Below, piece after piece: positions 7,970 to 16,678 of a stretch of 25,883 nucleotides of DNA. The DNA comes from Chara braunii (lineage: Eukaryota > Streptophyta > Charophyceae > Charales > Characeae): contig BFEA01001080.1 of assembly GCA_003427395.1 (NCBI GenBank), forward strand, positions 78,000 to 103,882, in the 5' to 3' direction. The notes under the pieces are model-generated. The model did not search any database. It was given only the letters and a program-made list of their open reading frames with translations, and was not told the DNA's origin. Position numbers and translations under genes: made by a program. Positions within the stretch are counted from its first letter, which is position 1, and every line of letters starts with the position of its first letter.

Positions 7970-8160
7970 TAACGACCATTTCATCAAAATGGACATTTTT
8001 TATTTTTTGAACGAAATTGAAACCGAGTTTTTTGGCCAAAAACTCATCACAATTTGTTGTTCCTGAGGGTCCAGCGTCTTACAAACGCTGGACCCCCTGG
8101 CTGTACATGGACCTAGCTTGAGACCAGGTACCTCCAGGCATTTGACGAAATGGCAGTTAA
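7970..8160 (+). mobile_element. deletion derivative of the 1774-2109 foldback family
   Basis: The left end, TAACGACCATTTCATCAAAA, and the following 100-odd bases match the left arm of the element at 1774-2109. They include the internal hairpin, here GGGTCCAGCGT / ACGCTGGACCC, and the GAGACCAGGTAC segment. The right end, GACGAAATGGCAGTTA, is the matching inverted terminus, but most of the right arm and the poly-T spacer are missing. It appears to be an internally deleted copy. The G-to-A and C-to-T changes inside its small hairpin are compensatory relative to the larger element. 7608-7969 to its left holds no recognised gene. Confidence 0.65.
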
Positions 8161-8461
8161 ATAAGGAAAGGAATGATGACAAGGAGTATGACGTTCCCTT
8201 ATTTTGTTATTTTCCCGTTTTTTTGTCAAGATTATGTTTCCATACCAATCCCACCTGATTCTTGCTGATTTATTACCCCTCCTATCTGATCTTGATTTTT
8301 ATGAGCGACCTACGCTTGGATTAAGCTATATTTGAGTTGGCCGGATGAAGTGTGTTTAAGTCATTATGGGGTTAACCAGTTGGTTTGGCATGTGGGGTAC
8401 GGGAACTATGGCTTGGGGCATGCATACGGTCAAACAGAGAGACACGGGTTGCTGACTGTAT
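8161..8461. other. no recognised feature
   Basis: Mixed-composition sequence without a supported ORF, RNA or repeat. Confidence 0.5.
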
Positions 8462-8627
8462 GCGTGTGTGTCTGTGTGTGTGTGTATGTTTGTGTCCCAC
8501 CCCGTTCCCTCTGGGGGATAACAGGGCGAGGGGATGGTTGCCCGGAGAACAATCGGCCATCTCGGCCCAGTTGTTCCCCGGATGCCATGCACACACATAT
8601 ACACACACACAGTCACAAACATGAACA
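8462..8627. repeat. (TG)n ... (CA)n microsatellites facing across an imperfect inverted repeat
   Basis: A TG-rich tract (8462-8493) and a CA-rich tract (8590-8612) flank a segment containing CCGGAGAACAA (8541-8551) and TTGTTCCCCGG (8571-8581), which pair with one mismatch. The whole can fold back on itself. It may be a degenerate foldback element whose termini have become microsatellites. Confidence 0.55.
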
Positions 8628-8639
8628 AAGACACAACAC

Positions 8640-9117
8640 TTAGTCAGTTCCCTAACTGTATGTATGGACACCCTGCCGGGTTGATAGCGATGCACATTCC
8701 GTAAGTTCTTCTTGACAATCCTCCAACAAATATCAGCAGCAAAACCGTTCCTCCTCATTGCCACAACCACCTTCTCGATTTCCTTCCTCGTCTGCATCTT
8801 TCGGTTCGGAACACAACAACCACCTTCTCGATTTCCTTGTCTGCATCTTTCAGTTCGGAACACAACATCAAGATCTGCGCGACTTGGGCTGCGATGATTT
8901 GTAGCAATTGCTTGGCGCTCTGGTTGGATTTGTAATTCATAAATCTGTAGGGAGCGAAACCCAGTCCCACGCGTTTGTCATGCCTGGAGGTGGTGTAGGA
9001 ACCCGTGAGCGGGGAGGTAATCGTGATGGTCATGCTAAGGAGGTTGGCCACGCGACCTATGCGAATTGGCTCAAAGAATGACTCGTAACAGAGATCTCGA
9101 GGAGTGAAGTCACTCAT
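8640..9117 (-). pseudogene. unrecognised minus-strand ORF disrupted by a ~50-bp tandem duplication
   Basis: From ATG at 9117 the minus strand stays open for about 100 codons (MSDFTPRDLCYESFFEPIRI...). It includes a hydrophobic then charged stretch, LLQIIAAQVAQILMLCSELK, that could form a helix or coiled coil. A 49-53 bp segment is then duplicated in tandem (8767-8870). The copies differ by a 4-nt indel, and the frame shifts. Beyond the duplication another frame stays open through EIEKVVVAMRRNGFAADICW to a TG/CA microsatellite. The simplest reading is one coding segment broken by the duplication. I do not recognise the family; it could be a transposon gene, or a chance open frame. Confidence 0.35.
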
Positions 9118-9815
9118 GAGGAAACAGCCTAACAGAAATAGATGTAGTTTCCTCTGAGAGAGAATTGGTTGCCTTTTTTTTTACTGAGCGTAAAGGTGAG
9201 TTTTTTGGGAGCAGTGTTTGGATATGGGACGCAGGACCCGGTTTCCTGCGAAGTGCTCAGAAGGGCTCAGCCCGGATACGTCACTCCGGGTTGAATTGTG
9301 AGGTCCCCGCCCTCAAAGGTTACCCATATTTGAAATATATTGAATTTGCTCACAGAAAAAAAAAGAGAAGAATATTTAGGGGAGAAAAAAGAGGGAAAAG
9401 AAGGAAGGGCCGCGGCCGGCTTTTGGCGCGCTGTGATTTCTGACCGTTACGTCTTTACAACCTCCGTCCACTTATGGAGTGGCCTGAAACGTAAGGCCTG
9501 AAAATGCAAATTGCATTTCAGGCCTTTCTTCTGTCTTCCCATTCTTGCCGGTTGGTTCGTGGTCTGGCTTTGCGCTTGCATTCACAGAACAGATACTAGG
9601 CTTGATTTTAGCCAAAAGGCCCTGAAAGGTACGGCGCTTTTATGCACACCTGTACCAGATTTTAATTTTCTGGTGAAGGAGACAGTTGCCCTTCACGTGC
9701 CCATGCGTTTGGAAAACGCAGTGATCAGTCATTCTGCCGCCTACGTGCCCAGAAGAGAGGACCACGTCACTCACAAAGTTGACATGTGTAGTGGTCTCAC
9801 GGTGTTCAGTTGATT

Positions 9816-9816
<1 letters not shown>
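9118..9816. other. no recognised gene; one long palindrome
   Basis: Apart from the palindrome at 9493-9526 there is no supported feature. The 92- and 100-codon ORFs here have no domain signature. Confidence 0.5.
9493..9526. other. 34-bp near-perfect palindrome
   Basis: AAGGCCTGAAAATGCAA on the left pairs with TTGCATTTCAGGCCTT on the right, with one unpaired A and essentially no loop. A partial extra copy of GGCCTGAAA lies just upstream at 9481. It can extrude as a cruciform or form a hairpin RNA. Confidence 0.6.

Positions 9817-9846
<30 letters not shown>
9817..9846. repeat. (CT)n microsatellite
   Basis: About fifteen uninterrupted CT units. The RERERE-type run in minus-strand ORFs over it is a product of this repeat. 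9848-10420 beyond it has no supported gene; a 14-bp palindrome TACTACCGGTAGTA lies at 10300-10313. Confidence 0.9.
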
Positions 9847-9850
<4 letters not shown>

Positions 9851-10420
9851 TTCCATGTGGCGGTCGTTCTTAGCGAAACGCTTTCGTTCTTTCTCGCGGC
9901 GGGCTTTGTTTTGCTGTATTTTCCTTGACGCCTCCCCTTTTCAAGCGCCCACCAATTCCATCCTGTTGGTGGTGCTGACGGTGACAGGGCTACATTGTCG
10001 GCTCTTCTGCACACTGCTTGCGTGTTAGTCGCTGAGCCGGTTACAGCAGTTCGTCCTGTCGTTGTCACTCATCCGTCTCGGGCGCCCGCCTCTCGAAGCG
10101 GGCGTGGGATCGATCCTTAGATCGACGTTTTGCATTGTCTTGCCCGAATGGAACGCACAGTGATAATGGCCGAATCTGACGGGAGACCTCTTTCTGGATA
10201 CATTCATCACCTCTCGATGGTTGGACCGGCAGTCGACTACCAGTAGTAAGGCTTTCTCCAGTATCAGCAATAGTCAAAGTGCGCGGCTTTCGTCCAACCT
10301 ACTACCGGTAGTATTTGGTATTTGTCACATTTATGCTTATCTGCGATCTAATAATCCGTATATGTTTCTCATCAACCACTCTTCTACTGTAATTAATCAC
10401 GAGTTGTGCATCCCCATCTA

Positions 10421-10940
10421 TCCATCCTATCCTCCATCTCATCTCATCTCATCTATCCATCCATCCATCCATCCATCACATCCATCCATCCATCCATCCA
10501 CCCATCCATCCATCCACATCCATCATCCATCATCCACATCCATCCACATCCATCCACATCCATCCATCCATCCATCCATTGATCACATCCATCCATCTTA
10601 TCCATTTGATGAATTAAATCCATCGATCTCGTCCGTCCATCTATCCCTCGCACCGACTAAGTAGTTCTGTCATCCATCCATCGATCACATCCATCCGTCC
10701 ATCTATCAATCCATTGACCACACCCATCACTCTCATCCCATTGAATGGATTAAATCTGTCGATCTCGTCCGTCCATTTATCCATCGATCTCGTTCGTCCA
10801 TTTATCCCTCTCACATAGTCGTTAGTTCTGTCATCTATCCTTCTCCTCTATTCCCCTCTTCCATCTACCGATCTCATCCGTTCATCTATCCGGTCCTATC
10901 TGTCCATCGATATATTCATCCGATTTTCTCCGTTCCTCCA
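10421..10940. repeat. (CATC)n/(ATCC)n degenerate tetranucleotide region
   Basis: Runs of CATC and CATCCA, nearly pure at 10456-10580, become degenerate with CGATCTCGTCCGTCCAT blocks (from about 10625 and 10758) up to 10940. This satellite-like tract ends about 55 bp before the CWC27 start codon, so it probably overlaps the promoter or 5' UTR region of that gene. ORFs across it encode only Ser/His/Pro/Ile repeats. Confidence 0.85.
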
Positions 10941-10994
10941 TCCAATCTTTTCCATCGAAATTATCAGCAAAGGGGAGTAGCGTGTGTGGGCAAA

Positions 10995-11102
10995 ATGTCT
11001 TCAATCTATGTGGTCGAGCCCCCAACTAAAGGGAAGGTGGTCGTCACGACGACGCATGGTGACCTGGACATCGAGCTATGGCCGAAGGAGGCTCCGAAGG
11101 CG
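10995..11102 (+). CDS. CWC27: first coding exon of spliceosomal cyclophilin CWC27 / CYP57
   Basis: The start ATG at 10995 (context GGCAAAATGT) opens 36 codons, MSSIYVVEPPTKGKVVVTTT...GDLDIELWPKEAPKA. This matches the N-terminus of the CWC27 family of cyclophilin-type peptidyl-prolyl isomerases (plant CYP57, human SDCCAG10/CWC27), including the EPPTKGKV segment and the ELWPKEAPK strand of the cyclophilin barrel. CWC27 proteins associate with the spliceosome around the activated B stage and act in the nucleus. The plant-like residues YV-EPPTKGKV and TTHG support a streptophyte source. The exon stops in phase 0 at a consensus donor, GTAAGT (11103-11108). The next residues expected are RNFVQLCLEGY, and I do not find them downstream. 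The catalytic part of the domain, and any C-terminal coiled coil, would therefore lie past the window or be absent. Recognition of the exon is strong; whether the gene is intact is unknown. Confidence 0.88.
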
Positions 11103-11935
11103 GTAAGTGCAGTTTTGCTTACGTGACGTGACGTCTCCTCTCTTCTCTTCTTGCGAGGAGAGTGCAAATTGAAAATGATCGAAGTATTAAAAATCTATAA
11201 TAATAAAGTTACACAAGTCTCTTCTATGAGCTAATTAAGCAATGAACAATCAACCGATCAATTCTGTTTTTCTTCTGTTAAAAAAAAAAAACAAAAAAAA
11301 AACACGGTCATTGGCTGACGAACACGACTGAGTTTTCGTTGTCGCTTCGCAAAGATGAAAATTTCGATTCTAATGGATGAAAGAAGAAGGGAAAAAAGGC
11401 GTGTAATTTGCAGACAAAAAAAACTCCACCCCGCGCCTCTCCAGAAGCCTAAGAGCGATTTTATAAAGATTCTCCCTTTTTGTAAAAAAAAAAAAAAAAA
11501 AAAAGAAGCCTAAGAGTCAGCCAGTCGTGGCATGTATAAAAGAGGAGAAAGAGAAGAAAACTATCATCGGTTGAGAGCCGATCGAAAAAAAAAAAACCTC
11601 CCCTAATTTCTTGAAATTTCCCCGCCTTTTTGTATTTTCTGCTCATTCATTCACTGATTTCATTTCATTTCGCTTACTTTTTCATCTATATTGATTCATC
11701 CGTTCATTCATGCTTTGAAGCGGAGAAGGACTAAATGGAAAAACAAGGAAGGAACAAATAAGAAGGTAATTACTCAGTAGTATTACTGTATTATTGAATT
11801 CAGGACCGGGGGGCGGGAGGCAGGACGGGGGAGGGGGAGAAGGAAACTGGAACTGGTCCAACGTGCGGAAAAGGAGCACCGGTGGGTGGCGGGCGGGTGG
11901 TGGGGGCGTGTGCAGAGGAGTTCGGTGGTAAGCCG

Positions 11936-12031
11936 CACGTGTTTACGCGTGTTGACGCGCAGCGGGAGGAATTGCACGTGTTCACACGTGTTCACGTATT
12001 CACACGTGTTCACACGTGTTCACACGTGTTC
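11936..12031. repeat. ACACGTGTTC decamer array with six CACGTG (G-box) cores
   Basis: CACGTG occurs at 11936 and then five times between 11975 and 12027, mostly in a 10-bp period (CACACGTGTT repeated). CACGTG is the core of the plant G-box bound by bZIP and bHLH factors. The position, in the presumed first intron, would allow an intronic enhancer, but a simple tandem repeat that happens to contain the palindrome is equally possible. Confidence 0.7.
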
Positions 12032-12716
12032 ATTTGCGTCGGTTCATGACAGCTGAAGGGGATAACTGGTGGTAGCTTATTGAACGCAGTTTTATTCTGT
12101 ACTAACCCGTGATGTCCTGGAACATGGGGAGAGTACAACTAAAGCGTGCTGGGATGGCGTAGATTGTTGTAAGTGATTATTTCCGGTTGTGCCGAGCAGA
12201 AGCCTAACGCCGAGACTGGAACCATTGTTTACGGGAATTGATGAGTCTGCGGTTGGGAGTAGGGTTGTGGTTGTGGTTAGAGTTGGGAGTAGGGTTGTGG
12301 TGGGAAGATCCGAGCTCTCTCTCTCTCTGTTTTTTTTTTTTGGGTCGATGGCAATCGTGGAATTCTCGAAAGTAGATGTGGCAGCGGCGCCTCCTCGCTG
12401 AACTGGGAAGATCCATTAAAATCTAGGATGGGCTTATTCCATATCTCCCCGATATTAATGCGGATACCGAAGGAGGAGGAGGAGGAGGAGAAACTTGTGT
12501 CGATGCTTAGACGAGAAATCCGTTACGGCGTATGCAAAGAGACCGAACCACTATAGCTCACAGTCCCAGACATGTTTGGGCTGGATCCGCGCCAGCCTCT
12601 TCAGAGGCCTTCCCGTCTAACCCGAAAGCCACTGCTCGAATCACCCACACGAAGGAGCCTTTCTGGCCTTGCCCTCAGTCAGATACACCGCAACACCCGC
12701 ACGCAATCTCTCACTC

Positions 12717-12747
<31 letters not shown>

Positions 12748-12913
12748 AGAAGAAGAAGAAGAAGAAGAAGAAGAAGAAGAAGAAGAAATGGTGATGAAGA
12801 AATGTAGAAAGAAGGCAAAGAATGGAGAAGAAGAAGAAGAAGAGAAAATGGTGGGGAAGAAGAAGAGAATGAAGAAGAAGAAGAAGAAGAAGAAGAAGAA
12901 GAAGAAGAAGAAG
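12717..12913. repeat. (GAC)n(GAA)n trinucleotide microsatellites
   Basis: A GAC run (about 12717-12746) changes directly into GAA repeats (to 12787), with further GAA blocks to 12913. The apparent polyglutamate, polylysine and polyarginine ORFs are translations of this purine-rich repeat and not genes. Confidence 0.9.
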
Positions 12914-13080
12914 CAATACTCGCGTGGTTTCGTTGGGAAATCCTGTCTTCTTCGGCTTTGACTACAGGAAACGAATGGCGTTAGGTTTGCCTCACCCAAT
13001 CATCACAGAAGACGGCAGGATGGGATGTATCAGACGGTGTTTGGGCGAACTCCCGCTAGAATAACCAGGACCTCAGAAGT

Positions 13081-13088
13081 CACACACA

Positions 13089-13168
<80 letters not shown>
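13081..13168. repeat. compound (CA)n(GA)n microsatellite
   Basis: About 13 CA units (13081-13107) followed by about 30 GA units (to 13168), uninterrupted. Confidence 0.95.
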
Positions 13169-13173
<5 letters not shown>

Positions 13174-13762
13174 GAAGACGAGTCGGCGTGTTACCGACGC
13201 TGATCGCTCGCTTACTCGTTTGCTGGTAGATTGATTGTCATCAAAACACGACGGGGTAGGAACGTACGTACGTCTCCTCACCCGCTTCGCCTGTTTGTTT
13301 CACACCCGCTGCCGAGACGATCCGCCAACCCAGCACGCATCCCTACCGGTAGCATGCACGCAGCTCTCTTGTTCAATTCCGTTCTCGACGGGGTCGCAAG
13401 AAGTCTGTTCCCTGAAAATATGTTGTGGCCTTCACTCACGTGTTCTAATGCGGTAGTTTCAAACGTAAATCTCTGGTCCTTTCAAATTTCTTTCGAGCGA
13501 AGCTGGGTAGAGTGCGAGGACCCCAGTCTAGAGTGATTGGCAAAAAGGGTTGGGGGGCGGGGGGGAGGGGGGAGGAACGAAGTCTGTTTCCGCCGAGCAC
13601 ATCCCACGACGACGGCAAGCATCGCGCGCTTTGGTCGACGTTGCTGACGGCAGCTGTGAGCTCCAGAGGTGCTTTACTCATCGCCGTGCCGGAGTGCTTG
13701 GCCCACATAGGCGGAAGCTTCCCTGGAGCAGGCACGCACACTGATGATAAGCGGGGGCTAGT

Positions 13763-13839
13763 TCCCACTTGCACGAATTAAGAGATACTGACCGTAGATA
13801 GAATCAACGGCCGAAATCTCCTAATTTGCGCAAGTGGGA
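13763..13839. repeat. 24-bp inverted repeat with 29-nt spacer
   Basis: The arms 13763-13786 and 13816-13839 match with about three mismatches (TCCCACTTGC...AGAT versus its complement). This is possibly the remnant of a small inverted-repeat element. A separate perfect 9-bp hairpin CATAGCTAG-gttct-CTAGCTATG lies at 14265-14287. Confidence 0.55.
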
Positions 13840-14832
13840 CCTTGCCCCGGCAGGACTTCAGACGTCATTCCTTCGATCCAACAAGGGCTTCGCTCCAATA
13901 TCCGAAATTCTGAATGTATCTGGAGAGAATCAGGTCCAGACGCATTGAGAATGTTCTGCAGTGGAGCGAGGGCCCAATTCTTTGGATGCCAGGTTGTATC
14001 ACACGCCAGGTCCCTCGAGAGCCCTTGCAAAACGTGTCAAATTGATAGGGACGGTTCGGGCCTGCCGTTGGAAGACGGCCAGTTGCCCACGTATACCTTG
14101 CCCACGCAAATTCGTGGATCAAAAAGGGGGTGCTACCGGAGCACTTCCACCGGCGCGTCGCCGCTCGGTAACGACGGAGTGTCTGGCTGTGGGGCGTACC
14201 GCCGCGATATGCCCACGGTACCACGGTAGTAACGAAGCACCGTCATCTACTGGTGGAAGTAGGTCATAGCTAGGTTCTCTAGCTATGGAGGTTGCTAGGG
14301 TAGACACCTGGAAGGGCCCTATCAAGTCATGTTTAATACTTCTGCTCCGTTGAATTTGTCGGTGTTATACTTGATCCCCTGTCTAACCCCCCCTCTCTCT
14401 CTTGAAACTCGAATCTCTCTTATACCTCTCGATAAGATAGATGATTAAGCGAAGGCAGCATGGCTGAAGTGGAAATGGTCTGTGAAGTGAATCGCTCCCC
14501 GCCTAGGGCACCAGAGTTGACGTCAGAAGATGACGATTGGCTAAAGGAACTTGTAAGGATGTGCTATCACGACGGAGTCATACCCATCGACATCGACCCA
14601 GGCGAAATGACAATGGCGAGGTGAGGTTCAAAGTCAACGTGACATTAGACCAGGTAAAAATTGCATGGCTCAAGGAACACATTGTCACCTTCATTTCCAG
14701 AGTTGGCGCACGCTTCCTACCGATGAACGTTAAGGACGACATCGTCCGTGCCTATGAAGACAAGAAGGTCCCAGAAGGACGCTCTGTGGCGGAATCGTTT
14801 CAGAGAGGAAGGGTTAAAATTGAGTCTCCAAC

Positions 14833-15284
14833 TGTGACGGACCCGTCGGGATGGCAGTCCATCAGGATCAAGACGAAGGGATGAGGATGGGGGAGATGGA
14901 GATGGAACTCAAAGGGACAACGCAGCTCCAACGCAGACTCAACACGCACGTACTCCAAACTGTGCGAATGAAGAATGAGACTGAAAGCAGACTGTGGTTG
15001 GGGTATACCCCCAGCGGACTGACTGGACTGGACAGGACTGGACTAGTACCGAAAGTGGTACCAGGCTGAACTGGACTGAATGAGCACACGGCTTGTGGGG
15101 TCAAACCACAACCTGGTCCCACAAGACGAATAGGCAAAATAGCCAGTGGTACCAGGCAGGACTGGACTGGACTAAATGAGCACACTACCTGTGGGCTTAG
15201 GCCACGACCTGGTCTCACAGGCCGAATAGGCAAAATAACAAGAAAGCCCTGGCTCTAGGCCAGGGTAGCTAGAGGCACGCTGCA
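14833..15284 (-). mobile_element. solo LTR (copy B), 452 bp
   Basis: Runs from TGTGACGGACC to GGCACGCTGCA, that is TG...CA. It is homologous to LTR A (428-745) and, inverted, to LTR C (16324-16525). By homology its orientation is minus. It has no primer-binding site or internal region on either side, and the host ORF resumes directly, so it is a solo LTR left by LTR-LTR recombination. It carries the GGGGTATACCCC palindrome (15000-15011), ACTGG pentamers, and a 91-bp segment repeated in tandem (15054-15144 and 15145-15239), each with the conserved stem-loop. LTR A has only one such segment, which accounts for much of the length difference. Confidence 0.8.
15054..15239. repeat. 91-bp tandem duplication inside LTR B
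   Basis: Both units start AGTGGTACCAGGC, pass through an ACTGGACT run and ATGAGCACAC, carry the stem-loop, and end in CGAATAGGCAAAATA. The units have diverged noticeably, so the duplication is not recent. Confidence 0.75.
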
Positions 15285-15289
15285 CCAAA

Positions 15290-15458
15290 CATAGTATCAT
15301 ACATTGCCAAATCAAGGGAAATTGCCTATTGGCTCGTGAACAAAGGCTCAAATGAGCTTACTATGGGCACACAAAACTATGTCTTCGAATTCAAGCCCTC
15401 GCTAACCAAGGCACAACTCCTTGCTGAATGGAAACTGGAAGACGATGAAAATTCTTGA
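15290..15458 (+). other. ORF1-like frame downstream of the solo LTR
   Basis: 57 sense codons from the proline codon at 15285 to TGA at 15456 (PNIVSYIAKSREIAYWLVNK ... EWKLEDDENS). It continues the frame that enters the LTR at 14830. It is part of the pseudogene above and is listed separately because its frame continuity fixes the LTR boundaries. Confidence 0.65.
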
Positions 15459-16323
15459 GTGGTAGCAGTTCAAATGTCTCTTGATGCGCTCCTCTAATTG
15501 GAAGTGCAGATCAGGCGAACGATAGGACCGGTACTGCAATCCCATCCACCAGAACAAGACAACATGCAACAATCGTTAGTGAATGTCAACTTTGACATAG
15601 ATCCTGCCGCCAGAGACAACATGAAAGGCAAGATCTGAATTGATACCTCAAAAGGAGATTCACTAGAGGTTAAGTTGGCATCATCCACCACTCCTCGATT
15701 CAGACGTTGTCGGGCCTTCTTTCACTTTTGACGCAATGCAAGACAAAAAAATCAAGTCACAACAAGCGGCTCAGTAAACCTTCAAGCAAGTGGAAGTCAA
15801 GCTCCAGCCTTGACCTCTCTCTGCTCAGGTCCACTCGACCCAGTTGGAGCAACAAGCTCAGATGCCAACGCAGCTACTGGATCAGTGGTGATTTCAAAAG
15901 TTGCGTCGCAAGGCCCAATCATGCCAACAACATCGATCCTTAATATGACATTATCCCCAAGCTTGTTCTCATATCCAAGCTATGTGCAACTGTTGGGGGG
16001 TGGGGCCTCACAAGGTATACCTTGATGGAACATGTATGCTCCTCCACCACGGAGTACGCCGCTACCTCAATACGAACTGCCACAACAATATGGGGTAACT
16101 CAATTCTCGATGTTCACTTCGTACATGTCACTCCAAAATCAGTTGGGAGGTCACAACGTGGCGCACGTGGAGCCCTCTCATGTAGGAGAGTACACTCTAT
16201 GTTTGCTCTGCCTGTGGCAAGCATAATTCTGCAAGGAGGACACGCGATTGTGACGTCACCGAACCCCAACAATATTCCAAGACTAATTGATATCCCCAGA
16301 GGTTTAAGAAATCGGAACAACAA

Positions 16324-16525
16324 AGTCCAGTCCAGTCAGTCCGTTCGGGGTATACCCCAGCTGTAGTCTGTTTTCAGTTTTACTCTTCATTTGCACAGTT
16401 TGGAGTACGTGCGTGTTGAGTTTGTGTTGGAGTTGTGCTGTCCCTTCCAGCTCCATCTCCATCTCCCCCATCCTCATCCTTTCGTTTTGATCCTGACGGA
16501 CCACCATCCCGGCGGGTCCGTCACA
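16324..16525 (+). mobile_element. LTR (copy C), 5'-truncated, plus strand
   Basis: Begins abruptly in the ACTGG-type region (TCCAGTCCAGTCAGTCCG), keeps the GGGGTATACCCC palindrome (16347-16358), and ends ...GGGTCCGTCACA. Relative to copies A and B it lacks the first part of the LTR, including the stem-loop. It is inverted relative to B. The primer-binding site follows one base later, so it is the 3' part of a 5' LTR on the plus strand. Confidence 0.75.
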
Positions 16526-16526
16526 C

Positions 16527-16543
16527 TGGTATCGAAGCGGGAA
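16527..16543 (+). other. primer-binding site TGGTATCGAAGCGGGAA
   Basis: Identical over 17 bases to the site beside LTR A (410-426, minus strand), and placed one base after the LTR end as there. Conservation of this block in both copies supports its assignment. Confidence 0.75.
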
Positions 16544-16678
16544 AAATCCTCACTCCCACCCACCACGTCCTGCAAGTTTGGGAAAACCGTGTAATCCAGA
16601 TAGCGGGGTTTTTTACTCTTTTCGAAGCGAAAACGCAAAAAACGGCAGGTAAAAAAAGTCGAGCAGAGTGACATACAC
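16544..16678 (+). mobile_element. leader of LTR copy C
   Basis: Contains a CCCACCCACCACG tract and a CGGGGTTTTTTAC segment, and ends in GTGACATACACATGGCGAAAAA, all with counterparts in the leader beside LTR A. The ATG in the last segment starts the ORF1-like frame that follows. Confidence 0.55.

Larger units (their letters stand above)
11103..14459 (+). other. intron 1 of CWC27 (start), rich in simple repeats
   Basis: Begins with the donor GTAAGTGCAG. It holds homopolymer A runs (11281-11303, 11484-11504, 11585-11596), GGGGCGGGAGG-type G-rich tracts (11806-11838), a G-box decamer array, GT-rich duplicated segments (12241-12302) and trinucleotide and dinucleotide microsatellites. No acceptor followed by the expected cyclophilin sequence was found by eye. 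The 131-codon ORF at 13834-14229 and its minus-strand counterpart have no known domain. Confidence 0.55.
14828..15289. repeat. target-site duplication pair CCAAC / CCAAA flanking the solo LTR
   Basis: CCAAC at 14828-14832 and CCAAA at 15285-15289 directly flank the LTR. In both copies CCA is the same in-frame proline codon of the interrupted ORF, which confirms a 5-bp duplication with one later mutation. Confidence 0.7.
14460..16260 (+). pseudogene. decayed ORF1/gag-like retroelement gene interrupted by a solo LTR
   Basis: Starts at ATG 14460 (MAEVEMVCEVNRSPPRAPEL...), is frameshifted near 14605-14620, and continues as a second frame (...DIVRAYEDKKVPEGRSVAES...) to 14832. There a 452-bp LTR is inserted. 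The same frame resumes at 15285 (PNIVSYIAKSREIAYWLVNK). Scattered stops follow (TGA 15456, TAA 15495, TGA near 15636). A segment around 15360-15660 has the order of a DUF4283-like domain (FEFKPSL...LEVQIRRTIG). After it come a Cys/His stretch (RRCRAFFHF, 15701-15730), a Ser/Ala/Pro-rich part and a Pro/Tyr/Gln-rich tail. In another frame a zinc-knuckle-like VCSACGKHN...RDC lies at 16201-16251. The parts suggest a nucleic-acid-binding ORF1 of a LINE or a gag. A similar segment recurs at 16808-17098. The family assignment is inference. Confidence 0.55.

Noticed and set aside
9640-10068. 142-codon minus-strand ORF
   Set aside because: It contains an RERERE run from the (CT)n microsatellite and shows no recognisable domain or coding bias.
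10221-10664. 147-codon plus-strand ORF rich in Ser, His, Pro and Ile
   Set aside because: It is the translation of the (CATC)n tetranucleotide repeat and ends in the same satellite tract.
12532-12961. ORFs with poly-Arg, poly-Asp, poly-Glu or poly-Lys runs
   Set aside because: They are translations of the (GAC)n(GAA)n microsatellite in different frames; no non-repetitive domain is attached.
13834-14229. 131-codon plus-strand ORF as CWC27 exon 2 or a separate gene
   Set aside because: No cyclophilin motif such as RNFVQLCLEGY or the later PGFLVQGGD region is present, and an equally long ORF exists on the opposite strand.
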